This document shows positions 51,680-59,483 of a DNA stretch of 64,000 nt, in pieces. The notes below the pieces were generated by a model that saw only the letters and a list, made by a program, of their open reading frames with translations, did no database searches and was not told the origin of the DNA. The position numbers and the translations under genes are program-made. Within the stretch, counting starts at the first letter, position 1. Each line of letters opens with the position of its first letter. The stretch lies in NCBI RefSeq assembly GCF_014489615.1, contig NZ_CP060825.1:6308001-6372000 (forward strand), in the 5' to 3' direction. The DNA is from Streptomyces genisteinicus (GTDB lineage Bacteria; Actinomycetota; Actinomycetes; Streptomycetales; Streptomycetaceae).

Positions 51680-52492
51680 TCACTCCACCCGGCACACGAT
51701 CTCACCGTGCGGGACCGAGAACCACGCGTCCTCGTCGTCGCCCCACGCGCGCCAGGCCGCGGCCGCCGAGGCGAGCTGCCCGGCGGTCGCGTGTCCGCCC
51801 TCGACCGCGAGGCGGGCGTACACGGACGCGGTGGTGCGGTCGGCCCACAGGCCGCTCCACCAGGCGCGTTCGGCGGGGGAGGCGAAGCACCAGGCGGCCG
51901 CCGTGCAGGTGATGTCGGTGAAACCCGCGGCGCGCGCCCAGGACTTGAGATGGCGTCCGGCGTTCGGCTCGCCGCCGTTGGCACGGGCGACGCGGTCGTA
52001 CAGCCGCTGCCACTCGGTCAGGGCGGGCAGCGCGGGGTACCAGGCGAACGCGCCGTAGTCGCTGTCGCGTGCGGCGACCACCCCGCCGGGGCGGCACACC
52101 CGTCGCATCTCGCTCAGCGCCCGTACCGGGTCGCCCACGTGCTGGAGCACCTGGTGGGCGTGCACGACGTCGAACGAGTCGTCGGGGAAGTCCAGTTCGT
52201 GGACGTCGGCGACCAGGAACCGGACGTTGTCGAGGCCGCGCTCGTCCGCGTGGGCGCGGGCGCGGTCCAGGACGTCGTCGGCGGCGTCGACCGCGGTCAC
52301 CCGGCCCGGGGAGACCAGTGCCGCCAGGTCGGCGGTGATGGTGCCGGGGCCGCAGCCGACGTCCAGGACGTCGAGCCCCGGATGCAGTTCGCCGAGGAGG
52401 TAGGCGGCGGAGTTCTCCGCCGTGCGCCAACTGTGGGAGCGCAGAACGGACTCGTGGTGACCGTGGGTGTAGACGGCGGTCTCCTTCGGCAT
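51680..52492 (-). CDS. Class I SAM-dependent methyltransferase (UbiE/type 11)
   Basis: 270 residues. SAM-binding motif I LDVLDVGCGPGTITADLA, acidic end of strand 2 (VDAADD), VRFLVADVHELDFPDDSFDVVHAHQVLQHV and RRVCRPGGVVAARDSD complete a type 11 methyltransferase. The N-terminus HGHHESVLRSHSWRTAENSAAYL resembles small-molecule methyltransferases. The ATG at 52492 follows GGAGAAGGGG. A palindrome-rich AT patch lies 63 bp upstream. Substrate unknown. Confidence 0.9.
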   Translation of the reverse strand: MPKETAVYTHGHHESVLRSHSWRTAENSAAYLLGELHPGLDVLDVGCGPGTITADLAALVSPGRVTAVDAADDVLDRARAHADERGLDNVRFLVADVHELDFPDDSFDVVHAHQVLQHVGDPVRALSEMRRVCRPGGVVAARDSDYGAFAWYPALPALTEWQRLYDRVARANGGEPNAGRHLKSWARAAGFTDITCTAAAWCFASPAERAWWSGLWADRTTASVYARLAVEGGHATAGQLASAAAAWRAWGDDEDAWFSVPHGEIVCRVE

Positions 52493-53302
52493 GGCGGTAC
52501 CCCTTCTCCATCGGCGGGACGCTGCTGAGGCGAGATGGCCAACGGTACGCCCACGTATCGCATTGCGAGACCTGCGTTTCATATAATGGACTGCCTCGTT
52601 CGTGTCATGGGCGCACTCGGGGCCCTGGGCGGCCGGAGCGGTGCGACTGCTCTCCGGGGTCCGGTCCGCGGCCGCGCCCGCGCGACGGCCGCTGCCGGTG
52701 GCGCAGTCGACGCACCCCGGGGCCGGGCTCCCCCGGGCAGGTGCCCGGGGGAGGGGGCAGGCCGGCGGGGAGACGGGTTGCGCGTCGGCGTTGCGCCCGC
52801 GTGCGGTGCGGGGCTCCGCCGGGGACGGCGCGCGTATGCCGTGACCGTGGTGTCTCCGCCTGCCTGCTGTGCGGGTGGCCGCGGGGGTCACGCTGCGCGA
52901 GCCGGGGAGGCGTGGCGTGGACGAGCGGGCGGGTTCGCCCGCGGCGGGGACAGGGCCGGGGACGCACCGGCGCCGGGTTCGACGGCGTCCCGCCCCGCAG
53001 CGTACGTGCGCGCCCACGGGTGCCGGCCCGTGGTGGAGACGCCTGACGGCGTCGCCGCATCCGGTGGACTCCCGACGGCCCGCGGGCGCGGGTGCGCGAG
53101 GATCGCGCCGCCGGCCGGCCGGCACCCCCGTGGCCGGCCGACCTCGGCGGTACGGACATGGTGGGGGAGGCTCCGGGCGCGCGTCGATCCGTTTTACGGG
53201 CCGGAGCCCGGCCCCCGTCCCCGGTTCCGCCCGGCGGCGCGCAGCGCCGCGCGGCCGCCCGTTCGCGAATCCGATCCTCCGTCAGACGGCTTACGGGCGC
53301 GG
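52493..53302. other. 810-bp region without a recognisable gene
   Basis: Between the methyltransferase start and the glycosyltransferase stop all frames are low-complexity Arg/Pro/Ala/Gly sequence or shadows extending from neighbours; none shows a conserved domain. The only structured part is the AT-rich patch near 52555-52590. It may be decayed coding DNA. Confidence 0.5.
52555..52587 (-). promoter_or_regulatory. Near-perfect 17-bp palindrome and TATAAT-like patch upstream of the methyltransferase
   Basis: GT-TCGCA-TGCGA-AC symmetry (52555-52571, 14 of 17 positions symmetric counting the centre) is followed by a second GT-n12-AC element ending in an AT-rich core with TATAAT on the plus strand at 52582-52587. 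The shape recalls IclR-type operators. It lies 63 bp upstream of the methyltransferase start on the minus strand, and could serve transcription in either direction. Confidence 0.45.
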
Positions 53303-54535
53303 TCAGTCGGCCTCCAGACTCCGGACATGGGCCAGCACCCGGGCGGCGCCGTCCTCCGCGGCGATCGCACGGGCGAGCTCCGCCGCGCGGCGGCGGTGGG
53401 CCGGTTCGGCGAGGCACTCCCGGATCGCGTCGCCGAGGGATGCGGCGGTGAGGTCCCCGAACGGCAGGGCGCGGGGCGCCACGCCCAGGCCGCACAGCCG
53501 GGACGCCCAGAACGGCTGGTCGGCCATGACCGGAACGGGCAGGGCGGGGACCCCGGCCCGCAGCCCGGCCGCCGTGGTGCCCGCGCCGGCATGGTGCACG
53601 ACGGCGGCGGTGCGGGGGAAGAGCCAGTCGTGCGGGACGTCGCCGACCGCCATCACGTTCTCGCTGCCGCTGCCGCTGCCGCTGCCGCTGCCCAGCCCGG
53701 CCCATCCGGCCTGGACCACGGCCCGCACCCCGGCCCGCCGCACCGCCGCGTCCACCAGTTCGCCGAGCCGTTCGCCCTGGTCCGGTGCCATGCTGCCGAA
53801 GCCGATGAAGACCGGTGGCGGGCCCGCGCGGAGGAAGTCGACCAGCGGGGCCGGGGGGCTCCAGCCGTCCGGCCGGGGCGGCCACCAGTAGCCCGTCACC
53901 TCGACCCCGGACGGCCAGTCGTCGGGGCGCGGCAGCACCAGCGGACTCCAGCCGTGGAAGACCGGACGGATCGCCCCGGCCGCCGACGGCGTGTCCTCGG
54001 GCAGGCCGAGACGGTCCCGCAGCCGGCTCACCGCTCCGGCGAAGAGCCCTTCCGCGCGTGCCAGGACGGCCCGGCCCGCGCCGAGGCGGTCTTCGGGGCC
54101 CGTGCCGTCGGAGTCGCGGGCACCCGGCAGCGCGAAACGTTCGGTGGCGACGGCGGGCGTCACGTAGGTGCCCACCACGGGGATGCCGTACGCGGCGGCG
54201 GCCGTGCGGCTGAGCGGCGCCGGTCCGAAGGCGGTGAGCACCAGGTCGGTCCCGGCAGCGACCGCGTCCGCCACTCCGTCGGCCAGCCCGTCCGCGTACG
54301 CCCGGGTCAGCGCCCGCCGCTCCGCCGGGGACGCGGCCCGGGACCAGCCGAGGATCAACTCCCGGGGGTCGCCCGGCACGGGACGGTGGGCGAGCCCGCA
54401 GCCGCCGACGAGCCCGGCGAAGGAGGGATGGGCGGCCACGGCGACCCGGTGGCCGGCGTCCGCCAGCCGCCTGCCGAGGCCGGTGAAGGGCGCGACGTCG
54501 CCCCGGGAACCGGCGGTGACGATCAGAATCCGCAT
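53303..54535 (-). CDS. GT1-family glycosyltransferase (macrolide/sterol type)
   Basis: 410 residues. Begins MRILIVTAGSRGDVAPFTGLG, typical of GT-B enzymes acting on lipophilic acceptors. The donor-binding signature is HHAGAGTTAAGLRAGVPALPVPVMADQPFWA, close to the C-terminus. A (GS)5-type linker at about residue 283 is coded by a hexanucleotide repeat. It would transfer a sugar from a nucleotide donor to a natural product, sterol or lipid. No polyketide cluster is present, so it may be a resistance or detoxification enzyme like OleD/MGT. ATG at 54535. Confidence 0.9.
   Translation of the reverse strand: MRILIVTAGSRGDVAPFTGLGRRLADAGHRVAVAAHPSFAGLVGGCGLAHRPVPGDPRELILGWSRAASPAERRALTRAYADGLADGVADAVAAGTDLVLTAFGPAPLSRTAAAAYGIPVVGTYVTPAVATERFALPGARDSDGTGPEDRLGAGRAVLARAEGLFAGAVSRLRDRLGLPEDTPSAAGAIRPVFHGWSPLVLPRPDDWPSGVEVTGYWWPPRPDGWSPPAPLVDFLRAGPPPVFIGFGSMAPDQGERLGELVDAAVRRAGVRAVVQAGWAGLGSGSGSGSGSENVMAVGDVPHDWLFPRTAAVVHHAGAGTTAAGLRAGVPALPVPVMADQPFWASRLCGLGVAPRALPFGDLTAASLGDAIRECLAEPAHRRRAAELARAIAAEDGAARVLAHVRSLEAD
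53663..53692 (-). repeat. Hexanucleotide repeat inside the glycosyltransferase gene
   Basis: Five perfect copies of GCTGCC (plus strand) encode an in-frame run of alternating Gly and Ser in the protein, between the N- and C-terminal lobes. Slippage would change linker length by two residues per unit without loss of frame. Confidence 0.9.
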
Positions 54536-54638
54536 GGGCCGATTCTGCCCGCCGCCAACCGCCGGGCCGGCCCCCGCGGCAGACAGGCCTGCGCCCGGCG
54601 CGGGCGGCCTCGACCGCCCCGCGCCGGGCGCACGGGAC

Positions 54639-56144
54639 CTACAGCAGGCGCTGCGGGCGGTACACGGTCAGCGCGTCGAGGACCTTGTCCACGACCAGAT
54701 CCGCCGGGGCCTCGGCCACCTCGCCGTCGTAGGCGAGCAGGGTGCCGGGGGCGATCCCGCCGATCCGCAGGCGTCGCAGGCGGCGGGCGGCGTGCACGGG
54801 GGAGCGGTTGAGCTTCCCGGCGAGCGCCGCGCCCAGCAGCCTCAGTCCGGGCAGTCGCCCGCCGTGCACCACCCGGATGTCGAGCAGCCCGTCGGCGAGG
54901 TTGTGCCGGTGACCGGGGGTCGGGCCGACGCCCTTGTAGACGCCGTTCCCCGCGAACAGCAGCCACATCGGCCGCCGCCGGCCCTCGACCTCGGCCACCA
55001 GCGGGTGCTCGCCGCGCAGGACGCGCCCGGCGGCCAGGATGCCCGCCGGCCAGGAGCCGATCCGGGGCGACCAGCGTTCCCTGATCCGTACCAGCTCGGG
55101 ATAGACGCCCAGGCTGAAGGTGTTCAGGAAGTAGCCCGGCTCGGATCGGCCCCCGGGCCCGGGGCGGAAGCGCCCGAGGTCCACCCCGACGGCCTCGCCC
55201 GCCTCGACGGCGCGGCAGGTGTCGACGATGGCCTCTATGCCCAGGTCGTAGGCGAAGTGGTTGAGCGTGCCGCCGGGGAAGACGGCCAGCGGCAGTCCGC
55301 GTGTCGCGGCGATCGAGGCCGCCAGGTTGACCGTGCCGTCGCCGCCCACGATGCCGAGGGCCCGCGCGCTGCCTGCCGCCTTCGCCAGCTCGACCGGCAG
55401 CTCGTCGGGGGCGCACTCGACGACCTCGGCCAGCGGCAGTGCCGTCCGCACCGCGGGGGCGCAGTCGGCGGAGCCCGATTCGCGGTTCACGACCACGACC
55501 AGGCCCTCGCCGCCGCGCAGCGCGGGGGCGTGCTCCCGGGGCCTGCCCGGCGCGGGCAGCTGGGCGCGGGTCGGCACGGCGCCCCGCACGGCCAGCGCCG
55601 CGCCCACGCCGAGTGCCGCACCCGCGAGGACGTCACTCGGATAGTGGACACCCGTGTACACGCGTGAGAAGGCGACCGATGCCGCGACCGGGGCGACCAC
55701 CGCGCCCCACCCCTTGGACTCCAGGGCGACGCCGGTCGCGAACGCCGCCGCCGATGCCGCGTGCCCCGAGGGGAAGGAGGTGGTGAACGGCTGGCGCTTC
55801 AGCTGCCGTATGGCCGGCACCACGTCGAGCAGCGGCCGCGCGCGGCGCACGGACCGCTTGCCCACCGTGTTGATCACTGCCGACGCCACGGCCAGCGACG
55901 CCACACCGCGCGCCGCGGCCCGCCGCGACCGTGCGTCGCGGCCGAGGACGGCGATGCCCGCGGCCGCGCCGAACCACAGCAGCCCGTGGTTCGCGCTCCG
56001 GCTCAGTCCGGGCAGCACGGGCTCGGCGCCCGGCCACTCGCGCGAGGCGACGCCGGTGAAGACCAGCCGGTCCCAGGAGCTCAGCAGGGCACGCACGCCC
56101 GAGTTCCCGCGGGCGCCCGCGGACTGTCTGTGAAGGTCTGCCAT
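54639..56144 (-). CDS. PAP2 phosphatase fused to diacylglycerol kinase-type catalytic domain
   Basis: 501 residues. The N-terminal half is a membrane PAP2 phosphatase with all three motifs: KRSVRRARP, PSGH and SRVYTGVHYPSDVLAG. The C-terminal half (from about residue 220) is a DAGK/lipid kinase with GGDGTVN and FPGGTLNHFAYDLG. The two halves catalyse opposite reactions on lipid phosphates (phosphatidate dephosphorylation, diacylglycerol phosphorylation). This architecture is known in actinobacteria. ATG at 56144. Confidence 0.92.
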   Translation of the reverse strand: MADLHRQSAGARGNSGVRALLSSWDRLVFTGVASREWPGAEPVLPGLSRSANHGLLWFGAAAGIAVLGRDARSRRAAARGVASLAVASAVINTVGKRSVRRARPLLDVVPAIRQLKRQPFTTSFPSGHAASAAAFATGVALESKGWGAVVAPVAASVAFSRVYTGVHYPSDVLAGAALGVGAALAVRGAVPTRAQLPAPGRPREHAPALRGGEGLVVVVNRESGSADCAPAVRTALPLAEVVECAPDELPVELAKAAGSARALGIVGGDGTVNLAASIAATRGLPLAVFPGGTLNHFAYDLGIEAIVDTCRAVEAGEAVGVDLGRFRPGPGGRSEPGYFLNTFSLGVYPELVRIRERWSPRIGSWPAGILAAGRVLRGEHPLVAEVEGRRRPMWLLFAGNGVYKGVGPTPGHRHNLADGLLDIRVVHGGRLPGLRLLGAALAGKLNRSPVHAARRLRRLRIGGIAPGTLLAYDGEVAEAPADLVVDKVLDALTVYRPQRLL

Positions 56145-56477
56145 GCCGGGCGCATACCCGTCGGCGCGCCGGATACGCGGTACAGGGGCCTCATGGGTGA
56201 CGAGTCCCACCCCGCGCGGCCCTCCCGGAACCTTCGTATAAAGGGCTCGTGGGGCTCGTGGGACGGGCGCGTGCCGTGGAGCGCACCGGACGCGGACCGC
56301 GCCGGGCCGGGAGCGCGGCACGACAGCGGTCCCGCCGGTCGGCGGGACCGCGGAAGCCCGGCTTACGGGCAGGGCGTACGGGCCGGACCGGTGCCGGGCG
56401 CAGGGCGGACGAGCGGGACCGCGGACCGGCGGAACGGACGGGGGCGGTCGTGGAGAGCGGAGAGAAGGGCGGGCGGC
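56145..56477. other. Intergenic region, no gene seen
   Basis: 333 bp between divergent genes. A -10-like TATAAA at 56238-56243 is the only notable promoter element; I see no matching -35. The rest is Arg/Gly-rich in all frames. Confidence 0.4.
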
Positions 56478-57695
56478 ATGGCGGGGACGGTGGCCGAGGG
56501 GCGCGGGCCCGTACGGTACGGGCCGTACGCGCCGGAGACGGGACTGCCGGTGCCGGACGAGTCGGCCGCGGTGCTCGCCGCGGCCGCCGCCACCGCCACG
56601 GGCGAGCCGTCCGGCGGCGGACCGGCGCTGCGGGAGGCGGCCCGCGGCTACTGGGCCCGCCGGGGACTCCACGGTGAGCCGGACGGGATCGTCGCCGCCT
56701 CCGGGGCGCAGCCGCTGCTGTTCGCCCTGCTCGGCGCCTTCGACGGCGACGTCCTCATGCCGCGTCCGTGTCCCGCCTGGTGGACTCCGCAGGCCCGGCT
56801 GCTGGGACGGCCCGCCTACCACGTGCCCACTCCCGCCGAATGCGGCGGTGTGCCGGACCCGTTCGCGCTGCTGGAGACCGTCCGCAGGGTCCGCAGCGAG
56901 GGCGGCAGGCCGCGTCTGCTGCTGCTGTCCGTCGCCGACGACCCGACGGGCACCGTCGCCCCGCCCGAGACGGTGCGCGAGGCGTGCGAGGCGGCGGTCG
57001 GCGAGGGCCTGCACATCATCAGCGACGAGACCTGGCGCGACACCGTCCACGAGCCCAGGGACACCGTGCTGCTCAGCCCCGCCGAGATGTGCCCGGGGGA
57101 CGTGACCGTGATCAGCGACCTCGTCGGGGCACTGACACCCGCCTCCTGGCCCGTCGCCGTCGCCCGTTTCCCCGCGGGCCCCGCCGGAGCGGCCCGGCGT
57201 GCGCGGACGCTCGACGTCCTCACCGCCCTCGGTGCCGTCGTCCCCGCCCCGGTGGCCGCGGCCGCGGCCCATGTGCTCGGCGAGCCCGACGCCGTCGCCG
57301 GCCGGGTGCGGCGGGCGAACGCGCTGTACGCGCGTCTGGGTGAGGCGGTTCACCGGACGGTGCTCTCGGCGGGCGCGCTCGCCCGTCCTCCGCAGGCGGG
57401 CCGCCATCTGTACGCCGACCTCGGACCGCTGCGGGCCCGTCTCGCCGACCGGGGCGTCGGCGATTCGATGGAGCTGGAGGAGTACCTGGGCGACCGGCTC
57501 GGCGTCTCCGTCCCCGGGGGCCACCGCTTCGGCGACGAGCTCGGCGCGCTGCGGGTGCGGCTGTCCACGGGTTCGCTGCTCGGCTCGGCCGGGGACGGGC
57601 AGCTCGCCGCGCTGCACTCCGAGCGGCCTCTGGAACTGCCCCATGTGAAGGCCGCGTCGAGGCGCCTCGGACGGGTCCTGGAGGAGCTGCGCTGA
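56478..57695 (+). CDS. Fold-type I aminotransferase homologue lacking the catalytic lysine
   Basis: 405 residues following the class I/II aminotransferase layout: small-domain start, GIVAASGAQPLLFALLGAF (PLP phosphate region), DDPTGTVAPPETV in place of NPTGNV, IISDETWRDTVHE in place of SDEIY, and C-terminal RVRLSTGS with the carboxylate Arg. The PLP lysine is absent: the segment reads VISDLVGALTPASWPV (residues 211-226), where active enzymes have S-(F/L)-S-K. The only lysine in the whole protein is K391 near the C-terminus. It is therefore probably a non-catalytic relative, perhaps a binding or regulatory protein. ATG at 56478. Confidence 0.8.
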   Translation: MAGTVAEGRGPVRYGPYAPETGLPVPDESAAVLAAAAATATGEPSGGGPALREAARGYWARRGLHGEPDGIVAASGAQPLLFALLGAFDGDVLMPRPCPAWWTPQARLLGRPAYHVPTPAECGGVPDPFALLETVRRVRSEGGRPRLLLLSVADDPTGTVAPPETVREACEAAVGEGLHIISDETWRDTVHEPRDTVLLSPAEMCPGDVTVISDLVGALTPASWPVAVARFPAGPAGAARRARTLDVLTALGAVVPAPVAAAAAHVLGEPDAVAGRVRRANALYARLGEAVHRTVLSAGALARPPQAGRHLYADLGPLRARLADRGVGDSMELEEYLGDRLGVSVPGGHRFGDELGALRVRLSTGSLLGSAGDGQLAALHSERPLELPHVKAASRRLGRVLEELR

Positions 57696-57845
57696 CCACT
57701 CCGCCGCGCGCCCGCCGACGGCGCCCGCGCCCGCCTCGCGCCCCGGGGGCCGCGTCTGCCCCGGCCGCCGCCTGCGGGTGCGAGGCACCCGGGGGCTCCG
57801 GGCGGCCCCCGCCACGGCGGCAGGGGCCGGCCGGGGAGGCCGGTT

Positions 57846-58505
57846 TCACCCGGCGTGCCGGGGCCGGTGCCCGCGCACCTTCCGCCACAGCGCCGGAACG
57901 CCGCTGAGCAGCAGGGTCAGGGCGATCGCCGCCACCACGCCCTGCCACGGCTGGGCGAAGAGGGAGCCGCCGACGATGCCGATGACGCCGTAGGTGGCCG
58001 CCCAGGCCAGGCAGGCCGGCACGTCGCCGCGGACGAAGTCGCCCATCCGCATCTCGGCCAGCAGGCACGCCAGCATCACCGGGATGCGGCCCGCGGGGAC
58101 CAGACGGGAGAGCACCAGCACCGTGACACCGTGCTCGCTCAGCTTCTGCCCCGCCTGTTCGACCCGTTCCGGCGCGGCCCGCTCCCGCAGGGCGGCGAGC
58201 CAGCGGGAGCCGTTCTTCGAACGGACGCCGCGCCGGCCGAGCCAGTACAGGGACACGTCGCCGATGAAGGCGGCGGCGGAGGCCGTCAGGAAGACGAACA
58301 GCAGCGACAGCGGGCTCGTCTGGTGGAAGGCGACCACGGCGGCGGTGCTGACCACCGCCCCCGTGGGCACGACGGGCACCAGGGCGCCGAGGGCGACCAG
58401 CAGGAACAGCGAGGGGAGGCCAACGGCCTGCTGGGTCGACTCCGGGGGCAACTGCCGTACCACGTCCCCCAGTTGACCGACCATCTCGGAGAGGTCCAGG
58501 GTCAC
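57846..58505 (-). CDS. DedA-family membrane protein (VTT domain)
   Basis: 219 residues with about five hydrophobic segments and the SNARE-associated/VTT signature: LYWLGRRGVRSKNGSRWL and VLSRLVPAGRIPVMLACLLAEM (the conserved R-x-x-P-x-G/R region). DedA proteins are linked to lipid-carrier translocation and membrane homeostasis. The GTG start at 58505 overlaps the stop of the MBL-fold gene (GTGA). Confidence 0.9.
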   Translation of the reverse strand: MTLDLSEMVGQLGDVVRQLPPESTQQAVGLPSLFLLVALGALVPVVPTGAVVSTAAVVAFHQTSPLSLLFVFLTASAAAFIGDVSLYWLGRRGVRSKNGSRWLAALRERAAPERVEQAGQKLSEHGVTVLVLSRLVPAGRIPVMLACLLAEMRMGDFVRGDVPACLAWAATYGVIGIVGGSLFAQPWQGVVAAIALTLLLSGVPALWRKVRGHRPRHAG

Positions 58506-59284
58506 CGGCCGCCCTCCGGTCTGACCCTCTCCCCGTGCGCGAGCCGGTGCACGGTCACCCCGGGGGCGATCCGCGCCGCCTTGCGGACGAACTCGTCGCC
58601 CGGCGCGTAGAACTCGTGGGGGCGCACCGCGTCCATGCCGATGGGCCAGTACGTGCCGTAGTGCACGGGCACCGCCGCACGCGGCGACAGGGCTGCCAGG
58701 GCCTCGGCGGCACGCCCGGCGTCCAGGTGGCCGTGGCCCAGGTACGGGCCCCAGCCGCCCACCGGGAGGAGGGCCACGTCGACCGGGCCCACCTCGTCGG
58801 CCATCGCGTCGTACAGTCCGGTGTCGCCCGCGAAGTAGGTGTCGGCCTCACCGCTCACCACATAGCCGAGAGCCGGGGACCGGTGCGGGCCGAACGGCAT
58901 CCGGCGGCCGTCGTGGGCCGCGGGCACCGCCCGGACCCGCAGCTCACCGATCCGCAGGGCGTCGCCCGGCGACACCTCGGTGACGGGGAGCCCGGCGGCC
59001 TCGGCCACCCGGCCGAGCCCGCGGACCGAGTCGGCCGCGCCGCGGGGCACGACGAGCCGGGTGCCGGGCGCCAGCCGTGCCAGCGACGGCAGATGGAGAT
59101 GGTCGGAGTGCAGGTGCGAGACGAGCACCGCGTCGGCCCGGGTCGCGTCGGGCGGCGGCAGCGCGCCCCGGCGCCTGCGCAGATGGGCCAGCCGGCGCGC
59201 CAGCAGCGGATCCGTCAGCACCCGGACCCCGGAGTCCTCGATCGTGCAAGTGGCATGACCCCACCACGTGACTTCCACCGGCAC
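58502..59284 (-). CDS. MBL-fold metallohydrolase (UlaG/RomA-like)
   Basis: 260 residues. Metal motif HLHSDH (HxHxDH) in VLVSHLHSDHLHLPSL, Asp ligand in YFAGDTGLYDAM, and His in VPVHYGTYWPIG. Starts MPVEVTWWGHATCTIEDSG, typical of the group containing NAPE-PLD-like and UlaG-like hydrolases. Translationally coupled to dedA downstream, so a role in lipid or carrier metabolism is possible. Confidence 0.9.
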   Translation of the reverse strand: MPVEVTWWGHATCTIEDSGVRVLTDPLLARRLAHLRRRRGALPPPDATRADAVLVSHLHSDHLHLPSLARLAPGTRLVVPRGAADSVRGLGRVAEAAGLPVTEVSPGDALRIGELRVRAVPAAHDGRRMPFGPHRSPALGYVVSGEADTYFAGDTGLYDAMADEVGPVDVALLPVGGWGPYLGHGHLDAGRAAEALAALSPRAAVPVHYGTYWPIGMDAVRPHEFYAPGDEFVRKAARIAPGVTVHRLAHGERVRPEGGR

Positions 59285-59483
59285 CCGACGCCCTCCTCAC
59301 CGAAGTCCGTTCCGTACGAGCCTACGGGCTCGCCCGTGCCGTCCGGCGGGGCGGGCGGCGGGCGCAGCCGCGGCGCACCCGCGGCAGCGTCCCGCGCCGG
59401 CGGTCCTCCCGGACGGCCGGAGGACGGCTCGCGCGGGTGTTGTGCCAGGCTGGGACCCTGAGCGAGGGGTGAGGTGACGGCAG

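Noticed and set aside
52535..54811. 758-residue plus-strand frame starting near the TATAAT patch
   Set aside because: It runs antisense through the glycosyltransferase and has no recognisable domain; an ATG at 52586 in this frame lacks a ribosome binding site.
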